DNA from: Prostheceraeus crozeri
Lineage: Eukaryota; Platyhelminthes; Polycladida; Euryleptidae
DNA length: 64,000 bases
Reading direction: 5' to 3'
Assembly: GCA_907163375.1 (NCBI GenBank)
Contig: CAJQUW010002218.1
Coordinates: forward strand, 1 to 64,000
In this document: piece after piece, positions 57,539-64,000 of the stretch
Position numbering within the stretch: the first letter of the stretch is position 1
Layout: the number at the start of each line of letters is the position of its first letter
Notes under the pieces: generated by a model
What the model was told of the DNA's origin: nothing
The model's input: the letters and a program-made list of their open reading frames with translations, nothing else
Databases searched by the model: none
Program-made: the position numbers and the translations under genes

Positions 57539-59599
57539 ATGAAGTCGCTGATACCAACAATACTTTTCAGTTTCCTCATGAGGATAATGGCTAATAAGAC
57601 TTACAATTGCAAGCAAGGAACTTTCAATGTGGCTTCAATTCTTGATTTGGGCATGGACCCAAAATGCAGCAAAATAGGTCCAGTTGCTTATTCTTTCATA
57701 AATGTCATGGCTATTCATTGGGTAACTGATCTAATCAACAAGGATAAAAGCTTGGTTTTCTATCAATATAATATTTCCTTTGGGTACGTGATTAATGATT
57801 ATTGTGGGGATATCATTTATGGATATCAGTTGATCAATCATTACAAGCCTCAGTGGACAAGAGACGCAGTGATTGCTTACGAATCCGAAAGGAATCTTTG
57901 CACGATCAAACGATGCGTCGTGAGTGACCCGCTATATTTTGTCAACTCAGTTGTTGGGTTTGCGAGAAGTAGTCTGGCGTCACATGCTTCATTAATATTT
58001 CAGGGACTACAGATACCTGAACTTGGTACTGTGGCATCCCTCGCTGCTTTAAGTGACAAAACGAAATATCCATACTTCGCACGGCTAGTCGCTCCGGATA
58101 GCTATCAATCCATGGTCATGGTTGAACTTAGCATCAAATATGAATGGAGATATGTTATAATTCTTTATGCTGATAATGACTACGGTTATGGTCTGTATCA
58201 TAGCTATGTTAAAGAGATTTCGAAGAAAACGACATTGGCTGGTTATAAGATCTGTGTAGCGTACAGCAAACCATATGTCCACAACAAGATGAACGCCAGT
58301 GAAATACAGACAGTAAGAAATACAATTTCGGGACTTCAAAATAAGACCCAAATTGTTTTCGTGTTTGGTTATTGGGACAACCTTCTGTTTCCAGACCTCC
58401 TCGATTTGAATTTGCAATTTATATTTTCTGATGGCGTGGACAAAGTTCCAGGTAATGTAAAAGCTTTTTTGACCGGCTCTGTTCAAATATCATTCAATTT
58501 TCCCATCATCCCGGATATTGTGAGCTTGTATAACAACCTTACATATCAAACAGTGCTGCAATATCCCTACGGCAAGATATTTTGGGAAAAATATATGAAC
58601 TGCTGCTACACAGGTTGTTCTAGCCTTTGCATTGTCACGTCCCCTACTTTGTTAAAGAAATATCGCTATGATGGAGGGGTGACTAATCACGGATATATTG
58701 CGCAATCTGTATTGGTTGTTGCCCGGAGTATTTCTGACGTGGCCCTTGGTACATGCTTTTCTTCCACGAAGAGTGGCAACTTATCATCGCTTCTTTCATG
58801 TGTGACAGGATTGAGAACATGGGATTCTATCATCAAGCAAAACTTCACCTTTTTAAATCGAACAATCTTTTTTCTTCCTAATGGCAATGGAGTTCCTAAT
58901 TATTACATCAATCAACTAAATTCGATTGGAGATTGGAAGGTTGTTGGAAAATGGACAAAGGCAGGAGATATTCTTTCAGAAGAGTTTTTTTTATTGTGGA
59001 AATATGGACAGACTCCTTTAGCAAAATGTAGTTCACCATGCAGCAACAGAGAATTCAAGCGGATGCTCGCCCCAGAATGTTGCTGGGAATGTATCAAATG
59101 TCGAAATAATGAATACATAGATGCAAATAGACAGTACAAATGTCAAGCTTGTCGAAGCTTTCACTGGCCTAAAGGCAACTCGTGTTACTTGATACCTCCG
59201 GCGACTCCGGACTTGATATCATCCACCTCAATGGTGAATGTTGTTCTGTCTGTTTTGGGATTGATAGGTGCAGGATTTGTGGGAATTGTTTATGTTGTAA
59301 AACGAAATCATCCTATTCTGAAGGCCACGGCAGTTGAACTGTCGAGACTGATTATTCTGGGTCTGATTTTTTCGTATCTTACTGCAATATTCATGACTAT
59401 AGGAAAGCCATCCTTCCACCAGTGCACAATTCGTCTGATTTTATTCAACCTGAGCATCACGATAAGCTATGCCAGTTTGACGGTAAAGACAGCTCGCATC
59501 TACAGACTATTCCATGCAGCGATGGCGAATGTAGGAAAAACGAGTTATGTATCTACAAGAGCTGTGCTGATTTTCTGTCTCATTCTCGTTGGATTTCAG
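57539..59599 (+). CDS. class C GPCR (metabotropic-glutamate-receptor-like), 5' exon, partial
   Basis: One exon of 687 codons from ATG 57539 (an upstream in-frame TTG at 57509 is not needed) to donor TTTCAG|GTAAGT, phase 0. Residues 1-20 (MKSLIPTILFSFLMRIMANK) are a signal peptide. Residues about 28-490 form a Venus-flytrap ligand domain with the mGluR-like run VGFARSSLASHASLIFQGLQ, LSDKTKYPYFARLVAPDSYQ and ADNDYGYG. Residues about 494-553 are a nine-cysteine linker domain (KCSSPCSNREF ... ECCWECIKC ... CQAC ... SCYL), as in mGluR, taste and calcium receptors but not GABA-B. TM1-TM3 and most of TM4 follow, with SYASLTVKTARIYRLFHAA as the TM3-ICL2 signature. Asp of APD and Tyr of NDYG match residues that bind the alpha-amino-acid group in mGluRs, so an amino-acid-like ligand is plausible. 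TM5-7 must lie in further exons, not recognised before 64,000. Confidence 0.9.
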
Positions 59600-59724
59600 G
59601 TAAGTTATATATTATATGAATCTGCTTCATACCGTATGTACCCGTGCATAAGCCACACTTCTTATTGGATATCCAAAATCTCTCCTCACCGCAGTAAATC
59701 GGAAATAGGATGCAATCATGACAG

Positions 59725-59855
59725 CCGGCGCTGTGGGCTTGCGGTAGAATGTTTGCTCTGCGTCCGAGCTGAGAGTGGCGTAAATGACGACTCGACCACA
59801 TGGAAGAAAGGCTCCGTGCCCAATGTGCTTCCGAGTATAAACAAGGTCCATTCAT
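59725..59855 (+). mobile_element. tRNA-derived SINE, family B, copy 2
   Basis: CGGCGCTGTGGGCTTGCGGT, GAATGTTTGCTCTGCGTC, ACCACATGGAAGAAAGGCTC, AATGTGCTTCCGAG and AAACAAGGTCCATTC match the copy at 39311, with a shorter middle. It sits 125 bp inside the GPCR intron. The GPCR frame stays open through it to a stop at 59914, with AATAAAG nearby at about 59881. Confidence 0.78.
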
Positions 59856-59914
59856 TTATTTTAATTTTCACAATTTTCATAATAAAGAATACGAATAATG
59901 GAAAAATCGATTAG

Positions 59915-60727
59915 AAATCAATGATTTTATTTCCGTCAATTTGGGAGAAATTTCGCATCGCATTTGTGGTTTTTAATGCTAATTTTCAACCACTCGACGT
60001 ATGACCGCTCCAACAAAAGCTGTTAGAGCTATCTTCATTATCAAGGCAGCAAAAAATCGTGCAAGTCAGAAGGAATGCAACAGACAGAACAGACAGATGT
60101 AAAATAGTGAAGTTTCAAGTCTTAATGTTTTGTATTCTTTGGAATACAATGACTACAAACCTCATCCTGACTTTCTGATTAGATTTTAGGTCAAATGCGT
60201 TCGGCTAGTACACGGGTATACAGTATACGGCAAATGGAGAATGTGGCTTTCAACAGTTTCATTTGCAAGCATATAATAGATTTCCTTGCACTGGACTGTA
60301 CTCATAGCTATTTTATGAACCATGGGGAACCTGTGAAGTATATTGTTAAGCTAAAAAGAGTCTATCAAAATCTCAATGCTGACATATATTTCATTTGTCG
60401 ACGATGCGGGCGTTTTGCTCAAGATATCTTGTCGACGAGATGTGCGCATCAACGAAAATGTCCACATCAGAACTTATTGTGCGTAATTTAGCTATGGTAC
60501 GTGATGCAGGAAAACCACACTTTATAATCACTTATAACCACACTAATTTTCTTGCATCATTTACCAGAAAAAGCTATTTTTTCATTCTAATCATCATCAT
60601 CATAGCTATGGTACAATGTGGAAAAAAGAAGGCAAAAATGCATCCCGTAATGATGATATCTGTATTTGTGCATGTGAAGGATTTTGAGAAATCTCAGTTA
60701 GCTTATATCTGCATGTATTAACCTGTG
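59915..60727. other. GPCR intron/downstream DNA, no exon recognised
   Basis: An acceptor-like TTAGATTTTAG precedes 60192, but the phase-0 continuation (VKCVRLVHGYTVYGKWRMWL) has no similarity to TM5 of class C receptors and ends at a stop within about 30 codons. Confidence 0.4.
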
Positions 60728-61093
60728 CTATGGTAATCCTATTGTTTTCAATCGGAGATTCTGAGCGGGTGTTTCTCCTAGGAGAAATACCTCATAGACA
60801 TGAAGAAACATGTTTTTGCCATATGGGTTTGGCATAGTTTGGTCTATGGTCGGTTAATACATTATAATATTGCACAGATATCTGGAGAACACCCACCGAC
60901 AGATTATCCTCATAGAAATATCTGCTTGCTCCTCAGCTTCGCTTCGCAGCAATAGATATTTCAATTCGGATAATCTGAGTGGGTATTCTCCTGATATCAG
61001 TGCAATATTATATACGTATTCATAGTATTGCTGCCTGCTTTTTTCCTACGCTGCTGCCCCGACCATTTCAATTACGCACAATAGTATTACCAT
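60728..61093. mobile_element. nested fold-back element
   Basis: The outer inverted ends are CTATGGTAATCCTATTG (about 60729) and CAATAGTATTACCATAG (about 61077-61093). An inner inverted pair, TAATATTGCACAGATATCTG (60865) through GATTATCC and its complement ending at 61010, encloses a further hairpin around GCTTCGCTTCGCAGC. A half-copy of the inner arm (GATTCTGAGCGGGTGTTTCT) lies at about 60758. No coding capacity. Confidence 0.65.
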
Positions 61094-61740
61094 AGATTTT
61101 TTCGGGCAGCAATGCATGACATTTTCAGGCGCCCTCAAAAATCCATGTTGATGTCATATTGGTATTTTATATTTGCATGCAAAACGTCAGCTGAATCAAA
61201 TGGAAAATGACGAAGTTATAAGTGCTTTTTTCCTGCACATTTTTTGGGACACTTGGTATAATCAAGTAGATTGTTCTAATCATCGTTTTCAAAGTGCTCG
61301 ATACTACTGCATGTTGCTATTTTTCACGGATGGATTACAGCCGATCATCAGAGCGCAGTGAACAAGAAGAAATTTCTATTGAAAAAACTGAAGATGCACC
61401 ATAAAATTCAAATGGTCACAGTATAGATGTAGATTGTGGAGGCTGAGATATCATGCCGATGTTAATATGGACTACTAGCTATTTGCATTCGTGTTCTAAA
61501 ATCGTTGTTTGACACGCAAAATATTCTATTTGCAATATGACTTTAGTGAGAGATATGAACTAGGCCTGCTGATGATTCCTAATATTGGATAAAATAGCAG
61601 CTCTTCAGGTCTGTTCCCATTTTTTTAACTTATTTCTTCTATAAGGAATTCTTATTTAAGAAATTCAGATTACGTGGGTGCATGAATTTTTAGAATTTCT
61701 CAGCATCATCTATTTTTTCAAGGTACCGGGTACTTAAAAT

Positions 61741-62478
61741 CAGGGATGCGGAGTCCTATCATTTTGATAGGACTCCGACTCCGGCTTTTGATAGTACTCC
61801 GACTCCGGGTGGCAAATCAGCCTTAGTTCTGGTAAGCCATAGAGTAGGTATATGTAGTAATATTCTAACTCTATGTGGCAACCTACATCATAGATCATTA
61901 TAGACTTGTATGAGCCTGATCTTGGTGATCATTGCTATATGAAATCAATCATTTTCTATGAAAGCTTACCAACTTTGCACATCACTTGCTGATGTGTGCT
62001 TCACACGGCTTTTCTCCAGCCTCTACCTGGCAGGAAAATCCCCATCCTTCTCCAAAAAATATAAGTATATTTTCGATTTTAATGGAGGAGCCATCACACA
62101 CGATTGACGTTAGGGTAAGACGTAATATTCTCGAGCAAACTAATATTTTGCCTTTGTCTCCGATGTGACCTTTGTTGCGTATGTGTGATCCAGGCTAGGA
62201 AGGCTTGTCTCCTCTACTAAATCACCGAGTGAAACGACAATCCTTTTTCACTGTCACGGTTCATTCCCTAAACTATTACAAGCTTTGCATGCACTGCTGT
62301 TTCTGTACTTTTGTTTGACGGAGAATGTAGACATCAGGACAGTGACAGCTATATGCACAGGTATAAATAATTTGTTTGTGTTATACTTCGGGTCTAGTTA
62401 TAAGCCGGAGTCCGGAGTCCTATCATTTCTTAGGACTCCGACTACGGCAAAAATGAGGACTCCGACTCCGCATCTATG
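61741..62478. mobile_element. hAT MITE with GGACTCCGACTCCG repeats
   Basis: 738 bp with an exact 8-bp duplication CTTAAAAT (61733-61740 and 62479-62486). The ends CAGGGATGCGGAGTC (left) and CATAGATGCGGAGTCGGAGT (right, inverted) are hAT-like. At least six copies of GGACTCCG/ACTCCGACTCCG lie in the outer 100 bp on each side, with TAGGACTCC...GGAGTCCTA hairpins. The interior has no transposase. Confidence 0.9.
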
Positions 62479-62486
62479 CTTAAAAT

Positions 62487-63680
62487 TCAATCTAGTCACA
62501 CATTATTTGCAATCCATGTCATAATTGTGCCGATTCCCATGCAGCTATGCTTCGTTTGAATCATTGCGTCTAAATTATGCTTTTGCATCTCTTTTATGTT
62601 CGTCATAATTATTTCCATCCACTCACTTTCTTTTTCGTTGAAATTTGCATTCTATGGAATCCTTTCATACACATTGTGGCCTTTCGAAAACATTTCGACC
62701 CGCATCTTTTGGGAGAACATTGCGCAACAATGTTGATCGCATAGCGTCAAACATTTGTAGCCAAAGGATTGAGGAAATCAATGCGATTCTAATGGCATCA
62801 TTCCCAAGCTCGTGCAATGCCCATAAACGCTCGGAACATAGACGCTCGATCGTCCCTACTCTATGACTGGTAAATTGCATTTGAAAAATGAATTTCCCGA
62901 AAAAAAACTGTAATTTTGAAAATAATTCATGGGAGATGGCTAATAACAGAATTTCTCTTCTTTTGGACAAGATGTTTTAGCATGGAACGAATGGGAAAAT
63001 GATAGCATGTTGTCTTCATTTGAAAATCGTAATGTGAATTTCCTGTCTGTCTGTCGTTGAAAAGAGATGTGTATAGATGAAGTAATCTGAGCTAGAGAGC
63101 ATTTGTTCTTGTTAAAAGTCGCATCAAGTGTCTGACAGATCGATTAAAAGCGCCACTTGACAGAAAATATAAAAACGGAGGCAAATTTTGGCGTTGAATA
63201 AACATTGTAAAGTTAACTTATTTAACCGTGCTGCGAAATTCAGACAAGCGAAAATATGCGTAGGTGTTTTCAATGGATTCAAGCTTGTAATGAAATCCAT
63301 TAAGTTAATTTACTTTATCTAATTTCAATAATTAACTTTTAATTTATATTGTGAGTCAATCTCTAATGCGCTTAACAGCATCTTCAGTAACATTACGCCC
63401 ATTCAAGCTGGGTGATGAGAATATGAATTGGTAATGCAAAACTATCCTCATGTATTCGCCCGTAGAAGAAAATTGAGAACAAACTTACTATTGAAAATGA
63501 CTGTCTAGCATCGAACGATCAATCATGTAACTCAATGCATTCTAAGAGGGGAAACAAATTTTGCTTTGCAAGGTTGTCTGCGATGCAAATCACATGATAT
63601 TGAGGCCAATGTGTGACGCACATGCATATACAGACCAAGGGCATCCGAACGACACGATTTCTATCGATCAATCGATAGTG
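62487..63680. other. gene-free DNA
   Basis: Overlapping short frames at 62645-62970 have no recognisable domain. Nothing else seen. Confidence 0.4.
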
Positions 63681-63803
63681 CATGGAACCGGCCACTGGCC
63701 CGGCACCGACCAAAGAGTTTGAAGACCGGTCGGCCGATGACTCATTACGACGGCTAAGCCATAGGCAATTACTTACTTATGCATCTAGTTTTAAGCCATA
63801 CTC

Positions 63804-63952
63804 GACAGGGTTGGAACCGGCCGGTTGGCGGCCGGAGTATTCAAAATCGGCCGGTCGGTGGCCGGCTTATTGAAAACCGACTTGTCGCGGATGTGACGGT
63901 GGCTGGCGTCTCTGCTCCGGTTGGTTAAGGCTCTGATCGTCCAACCCTATCG
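63804..63952. mobile_element. possible short hAT MITE with GGCCGG repeats
   Basis: CAGGGTTGGAACCGGCCGGT at the left and an inverted TCCAACCCTA near 63942-63952 suggest terminal repeats. The inside is dense in CCGGCCGGT/GGTCGGTGGCCGG blocks. A related GGCCGG cluster lies at 63685-63735. No clean 8-bp duplication was read. Confidence 0.5.
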
Positions 63953-64000
63953 TCAACCCGGTCTATTACAATACAATATTACACAATGCAATTATTCGCA

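Noticed and set aside
60192-60280. Next exon of the class C GPCR
   Set aside because: An acceptor-like site exists, but the translation does not resemble TM5 and ends quickly.
1-64000. True tRNA, rRNA or CRISPR loci
   Set aside because: tRNA-like boxes occur only inside SINEs without a complete cloverleaf; no rRNA segments; no regularly spaced short repeats with unique spacers.

Overview
The window is animal nuclear DNA, AT-rich and intron-rich. GT-AG introns, three metazoan gene families (ARPC5, an ABCC10/MRP7-like ABC transporter, a metabotropic-glutamate-like class C GPCR), two tRNA-derived SINE families and a wide mix of DNA transposons, LINEs and Penelope-like elements suggest an invertebrate, perhaps marine. 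The sequence alone does not fix the phylum.

Layout. 1-9,400: repeats (a 44-bp minisatellite between inverted ends, a GC-rich MITE, hAT-like elements, four SINE copies, a decayed inverted-repeat element). 9,479-10,972: one large minus-strand exon of an ABCC10-like transporter; its other exons were not recognised. 11,565-27,114: three Penelope-like insertions, a fold-back element, a LINE 3' end, a CpG-rich possible promoter and a deleted piggyBac element, otherwise AT-rich DNA. 31,900-32,620: a decayed, unassigned coding-like stretch. 32,727-49,154: the complete plus-strand ARPC5 gene, four exons encoding 149 residues. Its introns hold a nearly whole Tigger/pogo transposon, a Tc1/mariner transposon with 167-bp inverted ends, a SINE, tandem palindromes and a broken RTE-like LINE. 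50,000-54,000: a fold-back element and a piggyBac-like element with an hAT MITE nested in it. 57,539-59,599: a large 5' exon of a class C GPCR, from signal peptide to TM4. 59,600-64,000: SINE, fold-back element and hAT MITEs.

The three host genes are unrelated in function: actin nucleation (ARPC5), membrane export (ABCC10-like) and chemical or transmitter sensing (class C GPCR). Nothing points to co-regulation. The most unusual signal is the set of three Penelope-like insertions (11.6, 12.5 and 26.3 kb). Each has an 11-12 bp target-site duplication, an inverted second copy of its own terminal region, and a minimal hammerhead-ribozyme core whose stem III is a self-complementary hexamer, which suggests cleavage as RNA dimers or in cis between the inverted copies.
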